From: Bicyclus anynana
Taxonomy: Eukaryota > Arthropoda > Insecta > Lepidoptera > Nymphalidae
Direction of reading: 5' to 3'
Assembly: GCF_947172395.1 (NCBI RefSeq)
Contig: NC_069100.1
Location: 3,105,001 to 3,169,000 of the forward strand
Length of the DNA stretch: 64,000 nucleotides
Shown: in pieces, positions 47,064-58,984 of the stretch
How positions within the stretch are numbered: position 1 is the stretch's first letter
How the letters are laid out: each line of letters begins with the position of its first letter
The notes under the pieces: model-generated
The model's database searches: none
Seen by the model: the letters and a program-made list of their open reading frames with translations, nothing else
Told to the model about the DNA's origin: nothing
Program-made: the position numbers and the translations under genes

Positions 47064-48440
47064 ATGTCCAGCGATAATTCCGTCATTTGTGGACCGATTT
47101 TGAAAATTCTTTTTTTGTTTTGAAGGGTTTCATTCCAGGGTGGTCCCATTTTTTTCATGTCAGGATCTGATGATGGTATCCTGGAGAAATCGAGGGGAAC
47201 TTTCGAAAATTGTAGGGACGGCTAGTGCGTTTGTTAGTGTTTCCATAAGTTATTTTAAACCACTACACTTTTATGAAGGTCTGGAGTTGGTCTGATGATG
47301 GAGCCGAAACACAGACGATGGAACTCGTCAACGATTTACAGCAGGTACCTTTTGTTTGGGCTTGATTTATTTGTATTGATGAGAACTTTCCACCTAGATG
47401 GGTTGTGACTGTATTAAGGGTCTGATGATGAAGACGAATGACAGTTAAGAGAACTCCTCAACGGTTCACAGTAGCTACCTTGTGTTTGGACTTGATAAAT
47501 TTGTATTGATGAAAACTTTCCACCTAGATGGGTTGTGACTGTATTAGGGGTCTGGTGATGAAGACGAAGGATAGTTAAGGGAACTCCTCAACGGTTCACA
47601 GTAGCTACCTTGTGTTTTGACTTGATCATTTTGTATTGATGAGAACTTTCCACCTAGATGGATTGTGACTGTATTAGAGGTCTGGTGACGAAGATGAAGG
47701 AGAGTTAAGGGAACTCCTCGACGGTTCACAGTAGCTACCTTGTGTTTGGACTTGATAAATTTAAATTGATGAGAATGTGACTGCATAGGGGGTCTGGTGA
47801 TGAAGACGGAGGACAGTCACCTTTCACGATTTTATGAATATTCATATTACGTGTGGATAAAGGGGGAGTGAAATTTTGTATATGAGTTAAGGTAGTATTT
47901 TTAAAATTGGGATTGTAGGACTTAGATACTTATCATAAGAAAATAACGTTTCAACTAATTGCTTATTAATTTTTGTTCACACTCAGTGGGTGTGCTAACA
48001 CTAAAAATTAAAAAATAAAAATTTTAATAAAAAAAAATTCAACCGACTTCCAACTAAAAAATTAACCTAAACTAAAAAGCAAAAAATAACATCTTACTTA
48101 TGTGCTACCTTCTGATCAGTTTGAAGGCGGTGCCAAGCCAGTGATGTTTTAATTAAAGCCGTTTCTGAAAGAACCACAGAAATTTTGTAATTTAAACGGC
48201 TTAAATTAAAACATCACTGGCTTGGCACCGCCTTCAAACTGATCAGAAGGTAGCACATAAGTAAGATGTTATTTTTTGCTTTTTAGTTTAGGTTAATTTT
48301 TTAGTTGGAAGTCGGTTGAATTTTTTTTATTAAAATTTTTTGCAAACATCTAGACAAGCTTTGGTTTTTACTTAATAGTTAGTTTAGTTACTTTATTTAC
48401 CAGAGTGTCTTATAAAAATCAATATATTAAAACCTAGTCA
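46700..48440 (+). repeat. Dispersed repeat split by the composite element
   Basis: 46700-46965 and 48341-48440 together match the unbroken copy at 62780-63260 (AGTAAAGCAATTTTGTAAAA, ATCCCTGAAAAACGCCCC, then GACAAGCTTTGG / GACAATCTTTGC). The break is where the composite element went in. Confidence 0.82.
46978..48341 (+). mobile_element. Composite repeat (AACCGACTTC element), copy 2
   Basis: Head AACCGACTTCCAAAAAGGAG, poly(T) of about 34 (47027-47060), phrase CCTGGAGAAATCGAGGGGAA, then about four to five minisatellite units of about 125 bp (47280-47815; TGGGTTGTGACTGTATTA, GGTCTGGTGATGAAGACGAA), a spacer, and a foldback at 48016-48341 with arms of about 145 nt (GAAGGCGGTGCCAAGCCAGT and complement). 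Ends GGAAGTCGGTT, complement of the head. No coding capacity. Confidence 0.85.
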
Positions 48441-48883
48441 TCATCCCCGTTTGCTGTAGATAGAGAAGTAAATAGACAGATTGAAAGCATTTAGTCTGGG
48501 ATTGATAGAACATTTTTTACAACAGATTACTATCAAGTTAATTTTTCATGAGTAGCTTCATCTCGATGAGACAATCAACTTCTTGTTTCTGGTAGCTGGT
48601 AAGCAGTAACAGAGTTACCAGGACATAAAATTTTCTGAGCGTCGGAACGAGATAATGTACCACGCAATTTGTAGGATATTGTAGCTGTTAAGTTGTATAA
48701 CTATTAATTAAGCGACACTAAAACAAATCAGCTACTTTTAAATTAACTTGATAGTAACCAGTTGTACAAAATTTACTACAGAGCCCTGACTAATTCCTCA
48801 CATCTCTCAAAAAGAGAACAACATAAGAGTGGACTCTGTAAAGAAACGAGACGAAACAATTCAATATTTGGTGTCATGACCTG

Positions 48884-49029
48884 CCCCCCTAGCCAAGTGG
48901 TATGTCGATTCTCTTTCTACGATCACTAACGCTTCGAAAACTAGAAATATGTAAGGGAATGACCTTGATCACGTGATCTGTTGATAGCAAATTCCCATAC
49001 ATCATCGACGCGCCACTTGGCTAGGGGGG
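48884..49029. mobile_element. MITE with CCCCCCTAG ends
   Basis: 146 bp; CCCCCCTAGCCAAGTGGTATG at the left, GCGCCACTTGGCTAGGGGGG at the right. The inner part shares CTTCGAAAA and GATCACGTGATCTG with 43141-43281. Confidence 0.88.
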
Positions 49030-49892
49030 ACTGTGTCTTTTCAGGCACAACAAAGTACTAAACAAGTTTAACAATTGACAAGTAATCTATTGATTTCTCT
49101 GTCTATACATAACACACAAGCAAGATGTGTTACATAAAATATATTGGGGTGTCAGGAAAAAAAGAGTACAAAGCAAATCTTTCAAAAATAACAATGGAGT
49201 TGAAAATTATTTTGTACAAACTAGACTCTCATGTTTTGTATGTACTAGCAAACTGACTGTAAGCCAGGTGCAATAAATTGATTTATTGCAAGAAAAATAA
49301 TAAAAGCCATGACCTCATTGAAAATCAGCACATTGTAATCGCTAGGCTATCACTTTTCTAGTTGCAACATATTTCTACAATGGTAGATAACACATTCACA
49401 ACACCCTATATAAAGTTATGTTACGGTATCTACCACAAAAAAATGTAGTATGTTTAAAAAATATATTAAAAGCCGTTGATATGTTAGCTATACTATAATA
49501 TTATCATGTGTGCAATCATGTCTATGTAAATATTCAACAAACAACTGGTTTTGTTAATTCATATAAATCATACTAAAATTAATGGCACTATTATGAAATC
49601 AGGCATTCAGATGTTATCTACTATCTACATAATTTTATACTTGATTTATTAGCACAAAATGTATGATTCATTGTGTTTTATGAATTTTATGGACCATAAT
49701 TATTGGTATTCAAACAAATTATAACTTAAACTTTGATTTGTTAATAAATAAAATATATTGTCATTAAAATTCATTGAAATTTTTACACAAGAACTACGTA
49801 GATGTTTTTAGAGCTGAAATTGCTGGATATAAATATTCAGTCAAACCTGTAGCCGAATAATAAGTTGCTGAGTATATTAAAGTATATATACT

Positions 49893-49967
49893 CAAAGGCA
49901 CAATTATTCGCCCACTTTAATATACTCGCGTCATATCAAAGAGGGCGGATAACTGTGCCTGAGTACA
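49893..49967. mobile_element. Short MITE
   Basis: ACTCAAAGGCACAATTATTCG pairs with CGGATAACTGTGCCTGAGT. Confidence 0.7.
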
Positions 49968-51189
49968 TTTTTAAAATAGGATAATCAGATGGATAGTTAC
50001 CAGATATCTATTTCAGCTCATAAGTTATGTAAGATCTATGTAGTGAATTTCGTGTATTGGTGTGAATGTATAAAAAAACAATTTTAAAACAGAGGTTATG
50101 TTTGGCTGTAGGTATTTGACTTTTTGCCAGATTTATATGTTTATTGTTAAAATATATGTTTTTTTTTTTAATGAAATTGATGAATATTGTTATAATATTA
50201 TCAATAGTTCTAATTTTCATTTCAACAATCATTTTTTAATATTAGCCATTTGAATTGATTCTGAACAAATTTTTGTACAATTTTTGTATATGTGTCTACA
50301 GCAGTATGCTAAGCTTAAATTAAAATAATGGGATTAAATATTGACTTCTATAAATAAATACAGTGTTACTTTATGAATTAAAAATGTTGTCATAATTCTC
50401 ATTTTTTTCTATAAGACTGTAATAATATAAAGTTATAAATTAATGAATATAATATTGCTACATGGGTTTTGTAAAAAACTATACAGCATTTTTTTTTATA
50501 TCGATGTTATTTGATCTAGCGCCCCTTTGCCCAAACTTAGATACCAATTGTGAAAGCTACAATCATTTTGATTGGCCAAAAAATCTTGTCGTGAATTAAT
50601 ATAGTTTCATTTAAACAATATTAATACAATTTAAATTAATATTCGGATTATATTACCGGCAGGTAAATTGTATTTACTTGCTATCATATTTTTTTTTAAA
50701 CAGTCTTGTATCTCGACCTACAATGACTTTGCCTTGTCAAGTTTCAAATTAACGTGTATTACCTACTTGCATGTAAAGTAATTAATAGGTGTCAAAATCC
50801 TAATGGAATTAAATGAACAAATGGGTAATTTGTTAAAATTATAATGATCTTAGATCTTAAAATAAAATTATGTTACCTCATAAAGTTTTTGAAGGACTTT
50901 ATCTCTATCTATTAGTGTGTATTAAATTATTAAGCTTAAAAACTAAGCCAACAAGCTGAGCAAAGTTATTCATATTCATCAAATACAATCAATCATAATG
51001 GAAATGTAATGTAATATGATGGAACTTTACCTAATGTGTTATAAAAAACTTTGTTGTATAGTCCATTTTCAATGAAAATGCAACATTACAGGCAAATCAG
51101 CCTAAATGTATAAAGTCTATGGCTCATAGGCTGATTTCTTTATGCACTGTAGGTAGATTTGTTTTTGTTGGTTTATAATACCTTTGCTA

Positions 51190-51560
51190 TGCAATAGTCA
51201 ATATATCAAATCACAATTGCAATCCAATGAATTAGATGACAATTGTAGTCCAATATATCAGATGACAATTGTAATCCAATGCATTAGATGACAATTGTAA
51301 TCCAATGTATTGGATGGCAATTGTTATCCGATATATTGGACTACAATTGTCATCTAATTTATTCCAAAAAAATAAATCTGATGACAATAATTGTTATCTA
51401 ATTTATTGAATATACAATTATAATCAAATGACAATTATAATTGCATAATCTGGATAACAATTGTAATCTAATTTATTGAATATACCATTATAATCAAATG
51501 ACAATTATAATTCCCTATACTGGATAACAATTGTAATCCAATCGTAATAACAATTCCAAT
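51190..51560. repeat. Minisatellite of ATGACAATTGTAATCCAAT-type units
   Basis: About a dozen units of 26-34 bp built around ACAATTGT, in both orientations because the core is a palindrome. It lies in the 3' flank of VPS26. Confidence 0.88.
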
Positions 51561-51908
51561 TTATTGCTTTATTGTTCATCACTGATTATCACTACCTTAA
51601 AGACTTACTCAAATAAAGTATTTTTGAATCACAAAGTCAATTTCATAATTATAGACTTTTAAGTGGCACTAAATTTGGTTCAGGGGTTTATGTCTTCAAT
51701 CAATTACAAACTGTACTAAATACTTACCAGCCTATTTAATAGTAGATTTGGGTTTGTTTATTCAATTTGCATTTAAAGTAACTTCAAGCAAACCTCAACA
51801 ATGTACCTTTCAGTTTAAACTTTTGGTTTAAACAACTGTTTTCATGTATGAAAACACACAGTTCATTTCGTCGGTAACAGACATGGTTACCGCACATGTA
51901 AATATAGG

Positions 51909-53381
51909 CTATTGACTCGGTGCAGCCTCCACACTTTCTGGCCGCGACAACACAGGCTTTTCGGCAATGGTTGGTTTCTCTGCGACTTGTGGTTTCTCCG
52001 CTAGCAATGGCTTCTCTGCTAGTAATGGCTTCTCTGCTACTGCAATTTTTTCTGCTATCGGTTTTTCTACTGCTGCTTTTGTTGCTATGGATGGCTTTTC
52101 TGAAATCTGTGGTTTTTCAGGCACTTTTTCTGCAATTGGTTCTTCGAGTTGGGGTTTATCTAGTGGTTTCTCTGCAACCTTGGGTTGTTCCACTGGTTTA
52201 TCGTTGGCAATGTCAGGATTTTCAGTTTCATTGTGCTGAATGTGTGTATTGGCCAGTTTGGTTGGTAATAGATCGGGTTCCTCTTGCTCCATTTGTGTGG
52301 GCCCATTATGTGTTTCTATGTTGGGCATGGGAGGAGAGACAGACCTCTGAAGTGCACTCTCCGGTATAGTGGGAGAGACGCCCCTCGCAGAGTTCTCTTC
52401 ACTAGATGCACTTAGTTGCCGCAGTGGAGACCCTGAGGTAAGGTTTTGTGGATGGTGAGGATTGTGTAATGGCAACCGTGATTTATCACTTTTCCTCCAC
52501 AAGGTAACCTCCTGCTGTTTAAAGTAACGCCTGTCTTCTGTGTCCATAAGTACCAGATTCAGGTAATACCTAACTGAAAACTTATTATTTATATCCCTCA
52601 TTGTAGGTGTAAGATCGTAACCAGCTAAAAATACTCTTATAGGAATACTTTCTCCTCTCACTGGTGCACCATCCATTATCTCGTACTTGGCCACCGTTTC
52701 ATTTTCCGTAAATGTATTGGGACCAGAGCCAGTGGTTTCTCTCTTTATGATGGATATTTCCATGTGCTTAATCTTTATGCGGACAAGGAGGAAGTATATT
52801 TTACCTACTATCACATCTTTCAGGTGATACTTTGATTTGTTGTACTCAAACTCTATGTGCAGACAATCTTCGATGCCCACCTCCATTTTTATGGAGTTGA
52901 GCACGTCGGGGTAGCTGCACAGCGTGTGGACGGCTATATCTACCTCTTTGATGACGTCTGTCAAGCGGCGGACGATAGTCGCACGCAAGAAGTACCTCAG
53001 TCTGACGTTGGCTCCTGTGTAAACTTCGTACGGTTTCTCGACGTTCGCAAACTCGAATGGGTATGACGTGTGTTGCAGGAGGTCGCCTGGCCGCGCCAGC
53101 TCCTTCACCAGCGATATAAACTCGTGGTGGTTACCTCTGTCGTAAAACAACTCGATTTGTCCGATTAACTCCACTTTTATTCCTTGATGCTCCAACTTTG
53201 ATCCCGGTTTACGCAACGTCACGTTGACCCTCCCCGACACGGTTTCACCGTCGTAATATAGCAACAACTTCTCCTTTTTACCATCGTCCGTCTTAACTTC
53301 GGCAACCTTCCGTTTGTCAGCATCGTCGAACACGATTTCGATATCCGCGGTTTGTCCGAATCCGAAAAAACTCATTTTCAC
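51909..53381 (-). CDS. VPS26, retromer subunit, intronless with long C-tail
   Basis: Arrestin-like subunit of retromer, which returns receptors from endosomes to the Golgi or cell surface. Single open frame of 490 codons. Residues up to about 310 match VPS26 along its length (MSFFGFGQTADIEI, GETVSGRVNV, YPFEFANVEKPYE, VGKIYFLLVRIKIKHMEI, RYYLNLVLMDTEDRRYFKQQ). The family start is usually MSFF, so the second ATG (53375) may be the true one; 53381 adds Met-Lys. Vertebrate VPS26 is about 330 residues; here a tail of some 170 follows, Pro/Ser-rich first and then acidic-basic AEKP-type repeats. No introns, unlike the other conserved genes of its size here, so intron loss or a retrocopy is possible; no poly(A) tract or flanking duplication was noticed. 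Confidence 0.95.
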   Translation of the reverse strand: MKMSFFGFGQTADIEIVFDDADKRKVAEVKTDDGKKEKLLLYYDGETVSGRVNVTLRKPGSKLEHQGIKVELIGQIELFYDRGNHHEFISLVKELARPGDLLQHTSYPFEFANVEKPYEVYTGANVRLRYFLRATIVRRLTDVIKEVDIAVHTLCSYPDVLNSIKMEVGIEDCLHIEFEYNKSKYHLKDVIVGKIYFLLVRIKIKHMEISIIKRETTGSGPNTFTENETVAKYEIMDGAPVRGESIPIRVFLAGYDLTPTMRDINNKFSVRYYLNLVLMDTEDRRYFKQQEVTLWRKSDKSRLPLHNPHHPQNLTSGSPLRQLSASSEENSARGVSPTIPESALQRSVSPPMPNIETHNGPTQMEQEEPDLLPTKLANTHIQHNETENPDIANDKPVEQPKVAEKPLDKPQLEEPIAEKVPEKPQISEKPSIATKAAVEKPIAEKIAVAEKPLLAEKPLLAEKPQVAEKPTIAEKPVLSRPESVEAAPSQ

Positions 53382-54224
53382 ATTTAACTGTTACGCAATT
53401 GGTGTGAAAGTTTTTTTACGTTGCTTTTGAACAGAATAATAACGCTTTATTTGAGCAAAACATTGAAAAACGGCGACGAAACGCCCGCAAATCTGTAGGC
53501 GACTGAAAGATTGAAGCAAAGATGGCGACTACAATTATGTCGGATGTCGCCGAAATGTTTCGTAAATTAAATATTAGTGCAAAAACTTACCAACGAGACA
53601 TCTTTGAATATCGCAGGCGAATTTCTTGCAAGGATCCTTCGGCATATATAAAAATTAAAAGTGATTTTAGATGAAAAGTGAATCTCAAATTTCAATCGTG
53701 GGGATATTTTAGGTTATAGCAACATTATATAAATAAAGTAAACTATTCATTCATTCACTTATCATTATCAGTTATCAGTTATCATGTTTTAATTTCAAGT
53801 TTAGATAGGAATTATGAAAATTTACAAATCTTGCGTAAACAAAAAATTAATTGAAACAAATAACAGTTAACAGAAATATTTTTCACCGATAAATTAAAAT
53901 CATTAATTTAAAATATCTTCTTCATTCCTAATTTTGAATGCACCCAAGTCTTTTGAAATTACTTATTCAGTATTGCCATTTTTATGATAATTTCCTAGAT
54001 TGTCTTTGATCTTCCTTTCATCTTTTCCTTGCATTGGCTTAAAAAGGCTAGAACGCAGAGCGTAATATCTGAAATTTTAAGAAAAGAAAAATTTTCATAA
54101 CCTTTTTTTTTTGAACTGAAGGAAATCGTAAATGGCGAAGGCGAACCGCAAAATTAATTAATTAGAAGCGAGTGTTTGTTACTGTGACTTTTATGATTAT
54201 TTAGTGAATTAAATCCCCAATAAG
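53382..54224. promoter_or_regulatory. Shared divergent promoter region, VPS26 and Tom20
   Basis: 843 bases between two start codons pointing apart. No repeat was recognised. GC rises near 53460-53560, and the stretch probably holds both promoters. No defined elements can be claimed. Confidence 0.5.
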
Positions 54225-57200
54225 ATGGAAATTACACGTACAACGCTCGGCATCGCTGTCGGTTTGGCTGGAACACTCTTCCTAGGGTACTGTGTATATT
54301 TTGACCAACAACGTCGCAAAGATCCTCTATTCAAAAAGAAGCTCAGGGAACGTAAGTTATAAATTAAAACTTTCCTAAATTATTATGCACACGTCATATC
54401 TTACTATGCCATACAATACAATTCCAAGTTAGACCCATATTCATTGTGTTGTATAATTTTCCAACCTCAAAATTGATTTGATGTCCTATTACACAAGAAA
54501 AGGTTTCATGATTTATGTTTGGTTTTCATCACAGTAACTCTGAAAAAGGTATTGATTTAATGGTTCGAAATAATACAGTCAACAGAATTAGTAAGACTGT
54601 AAAAACTTAAATAGGAATTTATGTTGGAGAATAACTAGCGAAAAAGTGAAAACCGTTAGTTTGTTTTAAATCTTTAAAGAAAATTGAATTAATGAAATGT
54701 TAGGAAACCGTGAGGCACTTTCGACCAGTTATACCAAATGAAATTGATGAATATTTTAGTTTCACAATTTTACTATACAAGACCACAGTATCCTTCAAAA
54801 CTCGAACTTTTACTTCACACATCGATGTTCCATTGTATTTCTAAAATTGCTTGAGTTCAAAGCTGCACTACTAGTAGTAAGTAAATCTTACCAAATTTAA
54901 CTGGGCAGGGAAAACAAACTAACAGAGAAAAGCCCTCAATTTGCAAGTCCAGTATTGCAAACATGTGACCAATGAGATAATCTTGTGTAGACAAATAGAA
55001 ATAATATATATTTATGTATAAATAATACTCTTTCATTGTGTTGAGATGAAAGAGATTGGACTGGGGTAACTTCGCCGCCATTAGACAAAATTTTGTTTCT
55101 TTCTCTTCAATTGGTGGTATGCTATGTTCAATTCAGAGTTTTGCTCTGCCATACAATGCAACCAAATTCAATGGAATGCTAATATATTTGTTTCCCTTAA
55201 TAGTTAAGGTAATAATGTGTTTTTTGCTCTCTCTTTCCTTTCTCTATCGGAGATCAGTCTCTGGACCATAATCTAATCAAATAACTGCTCAGTAGGTAGG
55301 TAGGTAGGTAGGTAATAGTGTGTAACAATATAATTATGCTTGTAATTGCAAGAACACAAGTTTAAGTCTCAGGTTCATAAACACAGGGCTGCATTTTGTA
55401 GGGCTAGTTCTTTGCAGTGTTGCTCTGTTTAATGTATAGGCAACATTTTGGTTAACCACTTACCAAGCAACAGGTTTTTGGTTTGTCAAACCTTAAATTG
55501 CTATCAAATATTAAATTTTTTTCATTTAAAGGTAAGAATGTAAATTAATTAACCATGTAGTGATTTGGGGTTTGGGAACAAAAGGGGTTTATAAGGTGAG
55601 GGTAAATGGAAATCTTGGAAGGAAAAGGCAAGGCAAATGTTCTTGGACCAAAACTAGGATATTCTGATTAAATGTCAAGTCAGGAGTACCCTAAGCAAAC
55701 AAACTTGTATGAAAGGAGGCAAGTACGTCCATATGCTTCAAGCCATGATGGAAAGATGAGAGTAAAACGAGAGAAGAAAAGTGAGAGAGCTAAAGATAAT
55801 ATCAGGTCAGTGCAAAATGCCAAGTTGTCCAGTGCTGACCACAGAGGATAGGCGATTATTTTTATTTTTAGTCTGCAAGTCAAACATGCCCTGCCGACTA
55901 GCTGGCAGAAGTCTGAAGGGATTGTTTCCTCCTCAACAAAAAAAAATTGTAAATAGTCCTGTTGATCTTGATTAAATAAACAGTTATTTATTAAAACAAC
56001 AACCAGTGGTAATGGTTGTGTGTAATTATGTGTAAGAACATAATTAACTAATTATGTTTTGCTTTCTACTACAGTGCAGTTGCATGCAACATGGTTTTCA
56101 CTTTTCTTTGTTAGTGTAAACAACTTCCATATTATGGAGCAAGATAAAAATGCAAATACTTTGTCACGTTTTTTATGTTCAAAAAAGATAAGTCAAAGTC
56201 AAAATTCAAATAGTCTTAGTTTACAAGCTCTTTTGAAATGTCAAGTAATAATATTAAACTTAAGATAATAGTGATAATAATTATTCGAAAACTTAAAATT
56301 AAAGTTACAAGGGTCCAACAACAAACTCAGCCAGGTTTATCTTATAGATAGATTTTCTTATCATTCCATAATTGTTTCAGGGCGTGAAAAGCTTCAACAG
56401 AACTCGACGCGGTCCCGCACCATGGGTGGGCCTCTGCCTGACATGAGCGACCATGAAGCCATGCAGAGATTCTTCTTGCAACAGGTACAAACTAACAGCC
56501 ACTATCATTAACTGTGAACTACTGCGAGCGGTGTCTCGTTTTCCTCCATGCCATACATCTTCGCCAGTAGGGTGGTAACTAGCCACGGCAGAAGCCTCCC
56601 ACCAGCCAGACCTGGACTAATTAAGAAAACCTAAATCGGCCCAACCGGGGATCGATCCCAGGACCGTCTTGTAAATACCACTGCACCCTGGAGGCTGTCA
56701 AAACTTAATACTTCCTAAATTAGAGAAATGGTTTGTACTTTAAATTGTATTTCATTTATCAACCCACATTCGGCTCACTCCTGAGCTCGAGTGAGCTCAG
56801 AATTCAGGTTAGACCAATAGTTCACCACACTGGCCCATTGCAGATTGGCAGACTTCACACACACACAGAGAATTAAGAAAATTATCTGGTATGTAGGTTT
56901 CCTCACGATGGCATGAGACACGTGATATTTAATTTCTTAATGCACATAACTGAAAAGTTGGAGGTGCATGCCCTGGACCGGATTTGAACCCACACCCTCC
57001 GGAATTGGAGGCAGAGGTCATACCCACAAGGCTCTCACGGCTCTAACTTGTATTGAATGGAGTATATTTGTGTCCAGATCCAATTGGGTGAGGAACTCCT
57101 GGCTGCCGGAGAGCTGGAGGCGGGAGTGGAGCACCTGGGGCAGGCAGTGGCAGTGTGCGGGCAAACGCAGCAGCTGTTGAGTGTAAGTAGCATAACGATT

Positions 57201-57959
57201 TGTTAATGTGACGTCATAAAACAGTTAAAACATAGACCAGCGTTTTGGCTCGTATTGTACTAATCATATTGAAAAATTGAAATTTGTAGTAGAACAATAA
57301 TGAATAATTTAAGACCATTTGAAAAAAGTATCAACTTTTTTGTTGGTTTTTTTTTCCATGAAATATCGTGCAATCAGTCAAAATGACTATGAGCAGATGG
57401 GTTGTAGGTTTGATGATGGTAAGACATGAATATCTCTCACTAGAGACATTGATATTGTTGTTAATACTGGAGTATTACACATCCAGCTCCAAGATTCTTT
57501 TTCTTTTCAGGTGTTTGAGATTTTGGGTTTAAAATATTTATAATTTCACTAAGAATTAACTCATTCACTTATGTGAAACTTACAGGCTAGTACATTTCAG
57601 TTTGAGCGTACAAGAATAGTAAAAAGTAGTAATAATAGTAGTGCTAACAAATAAACTATAAACAAATATACAATAAGAATTATAACGTGATAAACAAAAA
57701 TACATAATAATTCAATATTTCAATGACTATTTGTAGGTAGTCATTGAAAGATTGATTGAGATAGTCTGGTACAGTGAGCTGAGCTGCCAGTGGATTGATG
57801 AATTATCAACAAATTTATTGACATTTTCAGGTACTCCAACAAACGATGCCCGCCCCGATCTTCCACCTGCTTCTGAAGAAGCTGCCCGAGGTGTCGGAGC
57901 GCCTGCGCGCCTCCATGCGGGGTGGCGGTGGCGCGCTCCAGGAGGAGGACGTCGAATAA
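54225..57959 (+). CDS. Mitochondrial import receptor Tom20
   Basis: Outer-membrane receptor that binds presequences and hands them to the TOM pore. Four exons: 54225-54351, 56381-56484, 57078-57182, 57831-57959; GT-AG introns; 465 nt, 154 aa (human TOMM20 145). An N-terminal anchor (LGIAVGLAGTLFLGYCVYF) is followed by the basic DQQRRKDPLFKKKLRE, then FFLQQIQLGEELLAAGELE, the TPR-like receptor groove (AVAVCGQTQQLL), and the acidic end EEDVE. An AATAAA overlaps the stop codon (57955-57960); other AATAAA sites lie near 58716 and 59972. Introns 1-3 carry SINEs and LINE ends. Confidence 0.96.
56190..56330 (-). mobile_element. Non-LTR 3'-end fragment
   Basis: Part of the 3' UTR seen at 41690 and 58155 (TTTACAAGCTCTTTTGAAA, AAAATTAAAGTTACAAGGGT). 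Intron 1 of Tom20; the rest of this intron (about 2 kb) is AT-rich with a short (GTAG)n at 55293-55312. Confidence 0.65.
56560..56697 (-). mobile_element. SINE family 1, tRNA-like half
   Basis: Minus strand: GTGCAGTGGTATTTACAAGA (box A), GGGATCGATCCCC (box B), GGCTAGTTACCACCCTAC. Intron 2 of Tom20. Confidence 0.85.
56757..57043 (-). mobile_element. SINE family 2, full length
   Basis: Minus strand: tRNA-like head GTGAGAGCCTTGTGGGTATG and GGGTTCAAATCC (boxes A and B), then the body seen in part at 32395-32645. Its end is about 35 bases before Tom20 exon 3. Confidence 0.88.
57192..57340 (-). repeat. Dispersed repeat, inverted copy of 6490-6685
   Basis: GTGACGTCATAAAACAGTTAA and CCATTTGAAAAAAGT. 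Intron 3 of Tom20. Confidence 0.65.
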
Positions 57960-58154
57960 ATTGTACCTACCTCGTACTATTCTTTTTGTTAGTGTTACCA
58001 TGAATCAATCTATTCCAGGAAGTCTGCTTTTCTTTAGATGTAGTGGTCATGAAATGAGGCGCTCAAAAGAGGAAATTTCCACATCTCAATGACAAATAAT
58101 ACCTAAATATCGTCTACAATGTCGAGTTGTGTATTAAGTCGGTCAAAAAAAAAA

Positions 58155-58340
58155 CTTTTTATTTCAATTAGGCTTAGTTTACAAGCACTTTTGAAAGGTC
58201 AAGTATATGTCAAAATGTAATTTAATCTAATAGTGGTAATAATAGACGAAAACTTAAAATTAAAGTTACGAGGGTTCTAAACGCGCCTTGGTCTGAGAAG
58301 AGCCCACAACAAACTCAACCAAGGTATTTTTTTTTCTGGC
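58155..58340 (-). mobile_element. Non-LTR 3'-end fragment
   Basis: TTTATTTCAATTAGGCTTAG, ACAAGCACTTTTGAAAGGTC; same 3' UTR family as at 41690-42225. Confidence 0.7.
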
Positions 58341-58984
58341 CAGTTTGATGACATACCATACTCGTTTGAGTGTATACGCGTCTCAGTCAGTCTGATGACT
58401 TATAAGTCATAAAAAAAAAAGAAAAAAATCTCGTCCGTTTAGCAGGGGAGTGTCGTCAACTTGTCGACCTATGGCGTACCTTGCCACTACATCCAAAGCC
58501 AAACAGTAACCTACCAGAATACATTGAATGTAAACAGACAACAGCAAACAGCCGCGGACTGTGAGCCAGCGTTGTGAAAGTTTACTAATTTTCCTTACAT
58601 TAATAGTTTTCCGTAAGAAATGTATTTTTTCTTCACACCAATTTGGTAATACGCTGTGTTTTACCACTTAAAGCATTGATTTATATTGTAACTACATCGC
58701 TTAGTGAACTCCTAAAAATAAACTTTGTCTTTACAATGCTAGGGCATAAAATGTGCCTTTTTTGACTTGCGCGGCGTATGTGGCTGATTTTATGTCTAAT
58801 GTGGATACTCTCTATAGAGCGACAGTCGCGTCGATAAAACGAACGTAACGAAACGTGAAAACTTTAATATTAATACAGAGTCAAAAGGAATGGGTACATC
58901 CCTATCATCCTTAATGTATACGGATTTCTTTACACATTGATTGATATACATTTCGTTTTCATTCGTTTCAAATACCACATTTTG

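Larger units (their letters stand above)
48441..51189. other. AT-rich spacer, possible VPS26 3' UTR at its right side
   Basis: No gene seen. Two MITEs at 48884-49029 and 49893-49967. Confidence 0.4.

Noticed and set aside
51190..51560. CRISPR-like array
   Set aside because: Eukaryotic context, units without constant-length unique spacers, palindromic core; an ordinary minisatellite.
51920..52369. Plus-strand 149-aa hydrophobic ORF
   Set aside because: Shadow of the VPS26 C-terminal repeats on the other strand.
58407..58667. Minus-strand 86-aa ORF
   Set aside because: No recognisable motif, ends in the poly(A)-like run at 58410; nothing supports it as a gene.
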